A stretch of 64,000 nucleotides of DNA from Aurantiacibacter sp. MUD11. GTDB lineage: Bacteria; Pseudomonadota; Alphaproteobacteria; Sphingomonadales; Sphingomonadaceae. Both the position numbers and the translations under genes were made by a program. The notes below the pieces were generated by a model. The model was given only the letters and a program-made list of their open reading frames with translations. It searched no databases and was not told the DNA's origin. Shown piece after piece: positions 36,112 through 44,593 of this stretch. Each line of letters starts with the position of its first letter. The first letter of the stretch is position 1. The DNA is taken from the NCBI RefSeq assembly GCF_026967575.1, contig NZ_CP114054.1:1674001-1738000 (forward strand), read 5' to 3'.

Positions 36112-37098
36112 TCAGCGGATGACTTCGTAACGGGTCAGGCGGCGGTCGAGGCGATTGTCGCCCACCCCGCCCATGTCACCCGACCAGTCGGCGACGAAGA
36201 TCGAGTTGCGGTCGACGCCGGTGGCGAAGCGCGCGTCGTTGCCCACCACGACCAGGCCCGAACTGTCATGCGCACGGCCTTCGGCGGCCACGGCGATGAA
36301 GGCCGCGTAGTTTTCCTTGTCCTGCCCCTGCACGAACCAGTTGTTGCTGATCTGGCCGCTGGCCCCGCCCGGCAGGTCGATCATGTAGTTGGTCCCGCGT
36401 CCGCGGGTGTCGTCGAAGCTGGACGAGGCCACATCGACGCGGATCGCGCGCGACTTGACGTAATGCCCGCCGCGGCCTTCCTCGAAACGGCTGCGGGTGA
36501 CGCGGACATAGCCGTATTCGCCGGTGTAGATCGAATGGGCACAACCGCCCGAGCCTTCGCAAGTGCCGAGGCGGGTGAAGGTGCTGCGGTCGATCACCAA
36601 CTGTCCGCCGGTGTCGTTGTGCGTCAGGATGCCCTGCTGGCTGTCGCGGAACCAGCTTTCGGCAACGGTCAGGTCGCCCTGTTCAAGCCGGATACCCGCG
36701 CCGTTGTAATCGGGCACGCGCATGTTCTCGAACACCAGGCCCGCAACTTCGGCGCTCACTCCGCGCAGCACCAGCGCGGCCTTTCCCTCGCAGGTGACGC
36801 CGTCGAACACCACCGAACCGGGTTCGGCGGCGAGATAGGCAACCTGACCGGCTTCCTGCACCGCGCACTGCTCGTAGCGGCCCGGCGCGATGGCGATGGT
36901 GCCGCGCGCATTGCCGATGGCGTTCACCGCGTCTTGCAGGTCCTGGTAGCCGCGCCCGGTCTCCACCACGGTGAAGGGCGCAGCGCGGTCCTGCGCGAAC
37001 AGGGCGGCCAGCGGGATCGCCGCCACGGCAATGCCGGCGACAAGGCCGATCAGGCCAAGCGACACGCGCGGGGCACGGGGGCGGAACTGCTGGTTCAT
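36112..37098 (-). CDS. Membrane-anchored right-handed beta-helix protein
   Basis: A 328-residue protein with one N-terminal hydrophobic anchor or uncleaved signal (about residues 15-35) and a pectate-lyase-like parallel beta-helix, seen as repeated short strands such as GNARGTIAIAPGRY, GSVVFDGVTCEG, AALVLRGVSAEV and GLVFENMRV. An asparagine-ladder style 'SNNWF' turn appears late. Such proteins bind or cut polysaccharide, but no catalytic Asp cluster is evident. ATG 37098 is chosen; ATG 37113 in frame is equally possible since neither has a good ribosome binding site. Confidence 0.68.
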   Translation of the reverse strand: MNQQFRPRAPRVSLGLIGLVAGIAVAAIPLAALFAQDRAAPFTVVETGRGYQDLQDAVNAIGNARGTIAIAPGRYEQCAVQEAGQVAYLAAEPGSVVFDGVTCEGKAALVLRGVSAEVAGLVFENMRVPDYNGAGIRLEQGDLTVAESWFRDSQQGILTHNDTGGQLVIDRSTFTRLGTCEGSGGCAHSIYTGEYGYVRVTRSRFEEGRGGHYVKSRAIRVDVASSSFDDTRGRGTNYMIDLPGGASGQISNNWFVQGQDKENYAAFIAVAAEGRAHDSSGLVVVGNDARFATGVDRNSIFVADWSGDMGGVGDNRLDRRLTRYEVIR

Positions 37099-37145
37099 CA
37101 CCCCCGCACGCATAGCGGAAACTGGTTAAGGGCCGTTAAAGCACG

Positions 37146-38156
37146 TCAGCCGACCTGCGGCATAACCTCCTGAGCGAACAGCGTTGCGGAGTGCTGCACG
37201 GCCGCCAGCGGCAGGTCGCCGAAGGCCAGTTGCGCGACGAAGTAGCTGTAGCCGGCCTGTTCCGCTTCGCGCTGGACGAAGTCCTTCACGGTCGCTGGCG
37301 AGCCGGCCACGGCCGCGCCGGTCGCCACCAGCGCATCCCAATCGGCCGGGAAGCTCTTCACGAAGGGATTGTCCGCCCCGCGCGCTTCCCACAGCTGCAC
37401 GAAGCTGGCGCGCCAGCGGGCAAAGGCGGGCCGCGCCAGGGCCTGCGCCTCCGCGTCGGTATCGGCGACGACCACGTGGCGGCCCACGCCCACCAGCGGC
37501 ATCGTGTCGGGATCGCCGCCAGAGGCAAGATAGGCTTCGCGGTAGCCGGATATCATGCCGCGCATCGGCTCTCCCGCCAGCAGCGTCACCATGTTGAGCC
37601 GCTGCTTCGCGCAGCGCTGCACCGAGGCAGGCGAATTGGTGCCGTACCACAGCGGCGGGTGCGGCTGCTGCACGCATTTCTGCACCATCGGCACGTCGTC
37701 GAAGGTGAAGAACCTGCCCGAGTGCGACAGCCGATCCTGGGTCAGCCCCTTGATGACAACGTCGAAGGTCTCCGCCGCCAGCTCCTGCTGCTCGGCCATA
37801 TCGACGCCGTAGAAACCCATCTCGATGGGCGAGATGCCGCGGCCATAGCCCAGCTCCAGCCGCCCGCCGGACAGCGCATCGAGCGTGCCGATCTCCTCGA
37901 TCAGGCGCAGCGGGTGGTAGAGCGGCAGCAGGTAGACCAGCGGCCCGAAGCGGAGGCGCCGCGTGCGCTGCGCCAGCGCCGCGAGATAGACGCCGGGTGA
38001 CGGCGCATGGCCCAGCGGCGTGCCGTGGTGTTCGGCCACGTGATAGGCGTGGAAGCCGAGCCGGTCGTAGGTCTCGGCCATCTGCAGGCGGGCTTCGAGA
38101 TGTTCGGCCAGCGGCAGGCCGCTGTCGTCGACATGGTCGAATATTCCGAACTTCAT
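37146..38156 (-). CDS. LLM-class flavin-dependent oxidoreductase
   Basis: A 336-residue bacterial-luciferase-like monooxygenase using FMNH2 and oxygen. The TIM-barrel signature includes HAYHVAEHHGTPLG near residue 36, RRLRFGPLVYLLPLYHPLRL and GGRLELGYGRG. These features match the subgroup related to LuxA/limonene monooxygenases. The substrate and the partner flavin reductase are not known. A separate unit on the minus strand. Confidence 0.87.
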   Translation of the reverse strand: MKFGIFDHVDDSGLPLAEHLEARLQMAETYDRLGFHAYHVAEHHGTPLGHAPSPGVYLAALAQRTRRLRFGPLVYLLPLYHPLRLIEEIGTLDALSGGRLELGYGRGISPIEMGFYGVDMAEQQELAAETFDVVIKGLTQDRLSHSGRFFTFDDVPMVQKCVQQPHPPLWYGTNSPASVQRCAKQRLNMVTLLAGEPMRGMISGYREAYLASGGDPDTMPLVGVGRHVVVADTDAEAQALARPAFARWRASFVQLWEARGADNPFVKSFPADWDALVATGAAVAGSPATVKDFVQREAEQAGYSYFVAQLAFGDLPLAAVQHSATLFAQEVMPQVG

Positions 38157-38175
38157 CCCTTGCTCCCCCTGCGGC

Positions 38176-38388
38176 CTAGTCCGTCTTCGGAGGCCGTCCC
38201 CGCCGTGGCCGCGCTGACACTGGCACCGTGATCCCGCGTCTGGCCAGCGCCTCGCGCAGCAGCATCTCGATTTCCGCGTTTACCGAACGAAGCTCCTGCG
38301 CCGCAAGACGCTCGATTGCGTCATGCAGCGCAGGGTCCACGCGAAGGGCAAAGGCTTTCTTGCCGGTTGGCTTCTTGGGGGGTGCCAT
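38176..38388 (-). CDS. Arc-like ribbon-helix-helix DNA-binding protein
   Basis: A 70-residue protein. FALRVDPALHDAIERLAAQELRSVNAEIEMLLREALAR is one ribbon-helix-helix unit (strand about residues 12-16, then two helices). The tail is Arg/Pro-rich (RPRRGRPPKTD), like an AT-hook. GGAGGGAGCC precedes the ATG. It lies 20 bases after the SPFH gene on the same strand. It probably dimerises and represses its own operon at the palindrome 39356-39374. No toxin partner is visible. Confidence 0.85.
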   Translation of the reverse strand: MAPPKKPTGKKAFALRVDPALHDAIERLAAQELRSVNAEIEMLLREALARRGITVPVSARPRRGRPPKTD

Positions 38389-38408
38389 GGCTCCCTCCTG
38401 GCGTCAGC

Positions 38409-39326
38409 TTACTGGTAGAGCGTCCCGGCGTTGACCACCGGCTGGGTATCGCGATCCCCGCACAGCACCACCATCAGGTTGGAGACCATCGCCGCGCGGC
38501 GCTCGTCGTCCAGCTCGACGATGCCGTCCCGGGAGAGCTTCTCCAGCGCATCCTCGACCATGCCGACCGCTCCCAGCACCACCTTCTTGCGCGCTGCGAT
38601 CACCGCATCGGCCTGCTGGCGGCGCAGCATGGCGCCGGCGATTTCGGAAGCATAGGCAAGGTGCGTCAGGCCCGCTTCGTCGACCACGATGCCGGCGACT
38701 GCCAGCCGCTCGTTGAGCTCGGTCTGCAACTCGCCGTTCACGACATCGGGGCTGCCGCGCAGCGTGGTCTCGCCTTCCTCGAAATCGTCATAGGGATGGC
38801 GCGCGCCCACGGTGCGCAGGCCCGCCTCGATCTGGATGTTCACGAATTCCTTGAAGTCGTCGACGTCGAACACCGCCTGCGCGGTATCGCGCACGCGCCA
38901 CACCACGTTGCAGGCCACGTCGATGGGATTGCCGCGCTTGTCGTTGATCTTCACCCGCTCGGAATGGATGTTGTGCGCACGGGCGGAGACCTTCTGTTTG
39001 CCCATCCACGGCCAGATCCAGCGCAGCCCTTCGGTCCGCTCGGTCCCGGCATAGCTGCCGAATAGGGTGATCACCCGCGTCTGGTTCGGCTGCACCATGA
39101 AGAAGCCGAACAGGAAAATGAAATTGACGATCGCCGTGCCGGCTAGGGTGAAGACGAAGAGCACCTTCCCCGCCTTGCCCGGATTGTCGAGGCCGGGAAT
39201 GGCGCTGCCGACCAGCCAGTAGCTCAGCAGCCACAGGATCGGCAGTCCGATGAGGAAGAAATACCCGTTGTAGGTTTTCGCCCGGTGTTCCTTGCTGCGG
39301 CGGAAGTCTGCCGTGTCGGCTGTCAT
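38409..39326 (-). CDS. SPFH (band 7/prohibitin-like) membrane protein
   Basis: A 305-residue protein with two N-terminal membrane helices (about residues 22-40 and 55-76) and an SPFH domain ([38 protein letters not shown]). A helical C-terminal stretch ([34 protein letters not shown]) could form the oligomeric ring. SPFH proteins scaffold membrane microdomains and often regulate proteases. AGGAGA precedes the ATG. In an operon with the ribbon-helix-helix regulator. Confidence 0.9.
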   Translation of the reverse strand: MTADTADFRRSKEHRAKTYNGYFFLIGLPILWLLSYWLVGSAIPGLDNPGKAGKVLFVFTLAGTAIVNFIFLFGFFMVQPNQTRVITLFGSYAGTERTEGLRWIWPWMGKQKVSARAHNIHSERVKINDKRGNPIDVACNVVWRVRDTAQAVFDVDDFKEFVNIQIEAGLRTVGARHPYDDFEEGETTLRGSPDVVNGELQTELNERLAVAGIVVDEAGLTHLAYASEIAGAMLRRQQADAVIAARKKVVLGAVGMVEDALEKLSRDGIVELDDERRAAMVSNLMVVLCGDRDTQPVVNAGTLYQ

Positions 39327-39355
39327 TGCCCGTCTCCTGTCAGTGTCGATAATTA

Positions 39356-39374
39356 TGATATCACTTTTATATCA
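39356..39374. promoter_or_regulatory. AT-rich palindromic operator before the SPFH-RHH operon
   Basis: TGATAT (39356-39361) and ATATCA (39369-39374) form an inverted repeat with a 7-base spacer. The left arm is itself part of the perfect palindrome TGATATCA (39356-39363). It lies 30-48 bases upstream of the SPFH start in a very AT-rich patch. A natural site for the operon's own ribbon-helix-helix protein; that pairing is inferred. Confidence 0.45.
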
Positions 39375-39410
39375 AAAACCGACGCTTGGCAAATGCGGGC
39401 GTGACAGCGG

Positions 39411-41195
<1,785 letters not shown>

Positions 41196-41313
41196 CGCCT
41201 CCCCTGTGACAGGTCGCATGGGCAGCGCCTACCGCCGAAATCGGCATTTCCACGCGTGGCGTGCTGGGCTATTGCCCGAAGCAACGAAACCACAGTGGAA
41301 AGGCCAACCAGCC

Positions 41314-41613
41314 ATGAAGAAGATCGCCCTTGTCGCCACCGCCGCCGCCTTCGCGCTCGCTGCCTGCGGCGACACCACCGACGCTTCGGAAGACGCCCTG
41401 GCGGACAGCGTGGAAGTGCCGGCCGACGACGCCATGGACGGCGTGCCCGATCCGGTCGCCGATGCCGATGCCATGTCCGACGAAGAGGTCGATGCGCAGA
41501 TGAACGCCGACGAAGCGACCGCCGAAGCTGCCGGCGACGCCGCGCAGGAAACGGTCGACGACGCGCTGTCCGCCGCCGAAGCAGCCCAGGCCGAACTGGA
41601 CGCTGCCGAGTGA
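41314..41613 (+). CDS. Small acidic lipoprotein
   Basis: A 99-residue protein with a lipobox signal (ALAAC, Cys18) and a mature part made almost entirely of Asp, Glu and Ala (about 35 acidic residues), probably helical or disordered. Strongly resembles in composition the 83-residue lipoprotein at 42887. The true start is ATG 41314; the open stretch begins far upstream. GTGA overlap with the next gene suggests coupling. Function unknown. Confidence 0.7.
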   Translation: MKKIALVATAAAFALAACGDTTDASEDALADSVEVPADDAMDGVPDPVADADAMSDEEVDAQMNADEATAEAAGDAAQETVDDALSAAEAAQAELDAAE

Positions 41614-41831
41614 TCCGGCACGACCACCCCGGCAACCTGACAGCGCGGCTCGCCGCGCTGGCGCTGATGGCCGGGGTGGCCGCCTGCGACGATGGCGCCT
41701 CGGCCACCGGCCCCGGCGAGATGACCGCAGGCGAAGAAGCGGCCCTGGATGACGCCGCCTACATGCTCGATACCCGGCCCGGGGAGCCAGCCCCGGAAGA
41801 CCCTCCCGCCGACGGGGATGGTTACAATTGA
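41610..41831 (+). CDS. Very small putative lipoprotein
   Basis: A 73-residue frame starting at GTG 41610 that overlaps the previous stop (GTGA). A late but usable lipobox VAAC (Cys26) follows a hydrophobic helix. The mature 47 residues are acidic and Pro/Gly-rich with no fold evident. The start relies on coupling, since no separate ribosome binding site is seen. Its stop (41829-41831) lies within the proposed phhA -35 box. Confidence 0.5.
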   Translation: MIRHDHPGNLTARLAALALMAGVAACDDGASATGPGEMTAGEEAALDDAAYMLDTRPGEPAPEDPPADGDGYN

Positions 41832-41857
41832 AACTGGTAGTGCGCCTGTGATATGAT
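41828..41857 (+). promoter_or_regulatory. Sigma-70-type promoter of phhA, predicted leaderless
   Basis: TTGAAA at 41828-41833 and TATGAT at 41852-41857 are separated by 18 bases. Seven bases after the -10 box is 41864, the A of the phhA ATG. No Shine-Dalgarno precedes that ATG, so the mRNA is predicted to start on its own start codon. Confidence 0.5.
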
Positions 41858-41863
41858 CACGGC

Positions 41864-42811
41864 ATGAGCCAGACCGCCGACCAAGCATCCGCGAAGCAGG
41901 ACTTCGCGACCCTTCCCGAAGTGCCGGAGGGCGTCTTCACCGCGCCGTTGAAGCGCCCGGCGCACGTGGGCGAGGACTGGCTGGAACCGGCGCAGACCGA
42001 ATATTCCTCCGAAGACGACAAGATCTGGGACGACCTGTTCGCCCGGCAGATGGACGTGCTGCCCGGGCGTGCCTGCTCGGCCATGCTGCGCGGGCTGGAG
42101 CGGCTGAACCTGGGCAATGGCGGCGTGCCGTCGTTCGACCGGCTGTCGCGCGAACTGGGCGCGCTGACCGGCTGGTCCGTGGTGCCCGTGCCCATGCTGA
42201 TCCCCGATCACGTGTTCTTCTGGCACCTTGCCAACCGCCGCTTCCCGGCCGGCAATTTCATCCGCACGCGCGAGACCTTCGACTACATCCAGGAACCCGA
42301 CGTGTTCCACGACGTGTTCGGCCACGTCCCGCTGCTGACCGACCCGACCTTCGCCGACTACATGCAGGAATATGGCCGCGCCGGGTGGAAGGCGATGCGC
42401 TACAACAAGCTGAAGGCGCTGGGCGCGCTGTACTGGTACACGGTGGAATTCGGCCTGATCCTAGAGAACGGCGAGCCGCGCATCTACGGTGCGGGCATCT
42501 CTTCCGGCCCGACCGAAGCGGTCTTCGCGCTGGAGGCGGAATCGCCCAACCGCATCATGCTCAACGTCGATCGCGTCATGCGCACCGACTACGTGATCGA
42601 CGACCTGCAGCCGACCTATTTCGTGATCGAGAGCTTCGAGGACCTCTACCGGCAGACGGTGGAGCGCGATTTCGACCGGCTCTACCGCAATCTTGGCGCC
42701 AGCTTTACCTATGCCAATTCGGCGGTAATCGACGTCGACGACGTATTGCACCGGGGCACCCAGGAATATTTCCTGCGCGGTGGCCGGGGCAGTAGCGCCA
42801 GACCCGTCTGA
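41864..42811 (+). CDS. phhA: Phenylalanine 4-monooxygenase
   Basis: Pterin- and iron-dependent conversion of phenylalanine to tyrosine. The 315 residues contain the iron ligands in PDVFHDVFGHVPLL and the downstream Glu in WYTVEFGLI, plus PTEAVF. Monofunctional bacterial size (usual 260-300), slightly long at both ends. No pterin dehydratase (phhB) is in the window. The start lacks a ribosome binding site and fits a leaderless mRNA. Confidence 0.94.
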   Translation: MSQTADQASAKQDFATLPEVPEGVFTAPLKRPAHVGEDWLEPAQTEYSSEDDKIWDDLFARQMDVLPGRACSAMLRGLERLNLGNGGVPSFDRLSRELGALTGWSVVPVPMLIPDHVFFWHLANRRFPAGNFIRTRETFDYIQEPDVFHDVFGHVPLLTDPTFADYMQEYGRAGWKAMRYNKLKALGALYWYTVEFGLILENGEPRIYGAGISSGPTEAVFALEAESPNRIMLNVDRVMRTDYVIDDLQPTYFVIESFEDLYRQTVERDFDRLYRNLGASFTYANSAVIDVDDVLHRGTQEYFLRGGRGSSARPV

Positions 42812-42832
42812 GCGCCGCAGCCAGGCAAACGA

Positions 42833-42864
42833 AAGGGCCGGCTCCCGCAGGGGAACCGGCCCTT
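42833..42864. terminator. Bidirectional terminator hairpin
   Basis: AAGGGCCGG (42833-42841) pairs with CCGGCCCTT (42856-42864), with further CCC/GGG pairing inside. It sits between convergent phhA and the acidic lipoprotein gene. A short T-rich stretch on the plus side and AAA on the other could serve both directions. Confidence 0.7.
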
Positions 42865-42886
42865 CGTGTTTGCGGTGAAAGCCGAC

Positions 42887-43138
42887 TTAGTTGACGGCTT
42901 CTTCCATGCCTTCGCTCATGGCATCGGTATCGCCTTCGGCGGCATCTTCGATGTCGTCGGCCGCGGCCTCGATGGCATCGGCCTGCTCGTCGGTGATGGC
43001 GCCGGCGTCTTCCATGTCGTCGGCCATTTCTTCCATGGCTTCGGCTTCTTCCTCGGCAGCTTCTTCGGCCGGGCTGTCGCAGGCAGCGACACCAAGGCCA
43101 AGGGCAGCGGCCGACGCGAATGCAATGATCTTCTTCAT
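42887..43138 (-). CDS. Small acidic lipoprotein
   Basis: An 83-residue protein with lipobox signal (GVAAC, Cys20). The mature 63 residues are mostly Glu, Asp, Ala and Met, likely one long acidic helix. AAGGGGA precedes ATG 43138. A compositional relative of the lipoprotein at 41314, on the other side of phhA. Function unknown; a cation-binding or spacer role would be a guess. Confidence 0.7.
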   Translation of the reverse strand: MKKIIAFASAAALGLGVAACDSPAEEAAEEEAEAMEEMADDMEDAGAITDEQADAIEAAADDIEDAAEGDTDAMSEGMEEAVN

Positions 43139-43182
43139 TTCAAATCCCCTTCGAGAATCAATTATTTATACTTCGTGCGCCC

Positions 43183-43203
43183 TGCATCCGGCATGCGGAT
43201 GCA
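43183..43203. repeat. Perfect 8-bp inverted repeat
   Basis: TGCATCCG (43183-43190), five-base spacer GCATG, and CGGATGCA (43196-43203). It lies between the GlsB-like stop and the start of the acidic lipoprotein gene, both on the minus strand. It could be a regulator site for the lipoprotein gene, or end the glsB-like transcript, though no T-run follows. Confidence 0.5.
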
Positions 43204-43218
43204 AGGCAGCCGACCCGC

Positions 43219-43488
43219 TCAGCCCATCTCGCTGTTCCGCAGCAGATTGGCGACAAGCAGCAAGGCCAGCGAGCCGATCATGGAAATCAACACCGCTTCG
43301 ACCGAATAGGTTCCGCGCGCCAGATTCCCGTCGGCAATTGCCGGTCCGACAAACAGGCCGGCGACCAGGGCGCCAGCCACGCCGCCCCCCAGGTTCAGGG
43401 CAAGGCCACGCAGGGTCAGGGCTTTGCGCATGAGCGCAGCCAGCCACCCGAAGGTCGCTCCCACTACGATCATGAACAGATATCCCAC
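43219..43488 (-). CDS. GlsB/YeaQ/YmgE-family stress membrane protein
   Basis: An 89-residue protein with three membrane helices (about residues 3-18, 28-50 and 66-84) and a Gly-rich segment (LNLGGGVAGALVAGLFVG). Members of this 'transglycosylase-associated' family are induced by general stress. It starts at GTG 43488 with AAAGGAAG upstream. A perfect EcfG-type promoter lies 34-59 bases before the GTG, matching the family's role. Confidence 0.85.
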   Translation of the reverse strand: MGYLFMIVVGATFGWLAALMRKALTLRGLALNLGGGVAGALVAGLFVGPAIADGNLARGTYSVEAVLISMIGSLALLLVANLLRNSEMG

Positions 43489-43521
43489 GGTGCTCTTCCT
43501 TTGCCTTATGCTTGTCTGATC

Positions 43522-43547
43522 AACGGGGAACCGGGCCTCCGGGTTCC
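43522..43547 (-). promoter_or_regulatory. EcfG (general stress sigma factor) promoter
   Basis: On the minus strand GGAAC (43547-43543) and CGTT (43525-43522) are separated by exactly 17 bases, the consensus of alphaproteobacterial sigma-EcfG promoters. It points at the GlsB-like gene, giving a leader of about 27 bases. This is the only perfect match I noticed in a promoter region of the window. Confidence 0.75.
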
Positions 43548-43630
43548 GATTTATCGGCCATTCACAAGGGCTAAGGGGCCGGCGAAAGGATATTGCGCGC
43601 GGAGTGCAGGCGGGCGCAGCTTCCTGAGGC

Positions 43631-44476
43631 CTAGAACATCACCAGCAGCAAGATGCCCATGGCGATGCGGTAGATGACGAAGACCATCATCGAGGCCTTC
43701 TTCAGGAAGTTCATCAGGAAGGCCATCGTCGCGAAGGCGGCAATGAAGGTCAGCACACCGGTGATGAAGGCCTCGCGCACCATGTCGCTGCCTGCGGCCA
43801 TCAGGTCCGGCACGATCAGCACGCCCGCACCCGCCACCGCCGGGATCGACAGCAGGAAGGAGAAGCGCGCCGCTTCCACGCGACCGAAGCCGAGCACGCG
43901 CGCCGCCGTCATGGTGACGCCGGAACGGCTGGTGCCGGGGATCAGCGCCAGCGCCTGCGCCAGGCCCACCAGCAGGCCGTCGCGCCAGGTCATGTCCTCG
44001 TAGCTGCGGTCCTCGCGGCCGAACCGGTCTGCCACACCCAGCAGCACGCCGTAGAAGATCAGGTTGAAGGCGATGAGGTCGGTGAAGCGCAGCGAGGCGA
44101 GCAGGTCGCCATCCTCGATCGTCAGGCCGAACAGCGCCGTAGCGACCCCGTTCAAGGCCCCGGTCTTGATCGACAGGCCGAGGATCACCGCCGGGATGGT
44201 GCCGAGGATGATCCACCAGAACAGCCGCCGCTGTTCCGGCGCGTGGCCGATGCCCACGGTGGCGAACCCGCCGCGCGCCAGTCCCCAGGCGTCCTTGAAG
44301 AAGTAGACGATGATCGCCAGCAGCGAGCCGATGTGGACCGCGATGTCGATCATCGGCCCCTGGTCTTCCGAGCCGGTGAAGACCGGCACGAGGATCAGGT
44401 GTCCGGAAGACGAAATCGGGAGGAATTCGGTGATCCCCTGCACGATGGCGAGGATCAGCATTTCAATGAAGGTCAT
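43631..44476 (-). CDS. uppP: Undecaprenyl-diphosphatase UppP (BacA)
   Basis: Recycles the undecaprenyl carrier for peptidoglycan and polysaccharide synthesis; overproduction gives bacitracin resistance. The 281 residues contain the two BacA signatures, QGITEFLPISSSGHLI near residue 13 and PGTSRSGVTMTAARVLG near 160, in an eight-helix membrane protein. Start ATG 44476 (MTFIEMLIL) is chosen over in-frame 44521. Its product supports the XrtA polysaccharide genes elsewhere in the window. Confidence 0.94.
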   Translation of the reverse strand: MTFIEMLILAIVQGITEFLPISSSGHLILVPVFTGSEDQGPMIDIAVHIGSLLAIIVYFFKDAWGLARGGFATVGIGHAPEQRRLFWWIILGTIPAVILGLSIKTGALNGVATALFGLTIEDGDLLASLRFTDLIAFNLIFYGVLLGVADRFGREDRSYEDMTWRDGLLVGLAQALALIPGTSRSGVTMTAARVLGFGRVEAARFSFLLSIPAVAGAGVLIVPDLMAAGSDMVREAFITGVLTFIAAFATMAFLMNFLKKASMMVFVIYRIAMGILLLVMF

Positions 44477-44525
44477 GCGCTGCGCTTGCGTCCGGCAAAG
44501 AGTTGAGTTCCCTCGCTCCAACGCA

Positions 44526-44554
44526 AAGGGGGCGAAGTCAACCCTCGCCCCCTT
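44526..44554 (-). terminator. Hairpin terminator of the M13 peptidase gene
   Basis: AAGGGGGCGA (44526-44535) pairs perfectly with TCGCCCCCTT (44545-44554) around nine bases. It lies 40 bases after the minus-strand peptidase stop and 50 before uppP. On the minus strand the stem runs into TTT, a short tail for an intrinsic terminator. Confidence 0.6.
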
Positions 44555-44593
44555 CGGTTTGTCTGATTGTAGCGCCTGACGCGATGCTGGTGC

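Noticed and set aside
38176..38388. Toxin-antitoxin module at the ribbon-helix-helix gene
   Set aside because: No toxin-sized partner on either side; the neighbour is an SPFH protein, so a simple autoregulator is more likely.
43527..43547. GGAACC...GGTTCC inverted repeat as terminator of uppP
   Set aside because: No T-run follows, and the right arm is the -35 element of a consensus EcfG promoter, which explains the sequence better.
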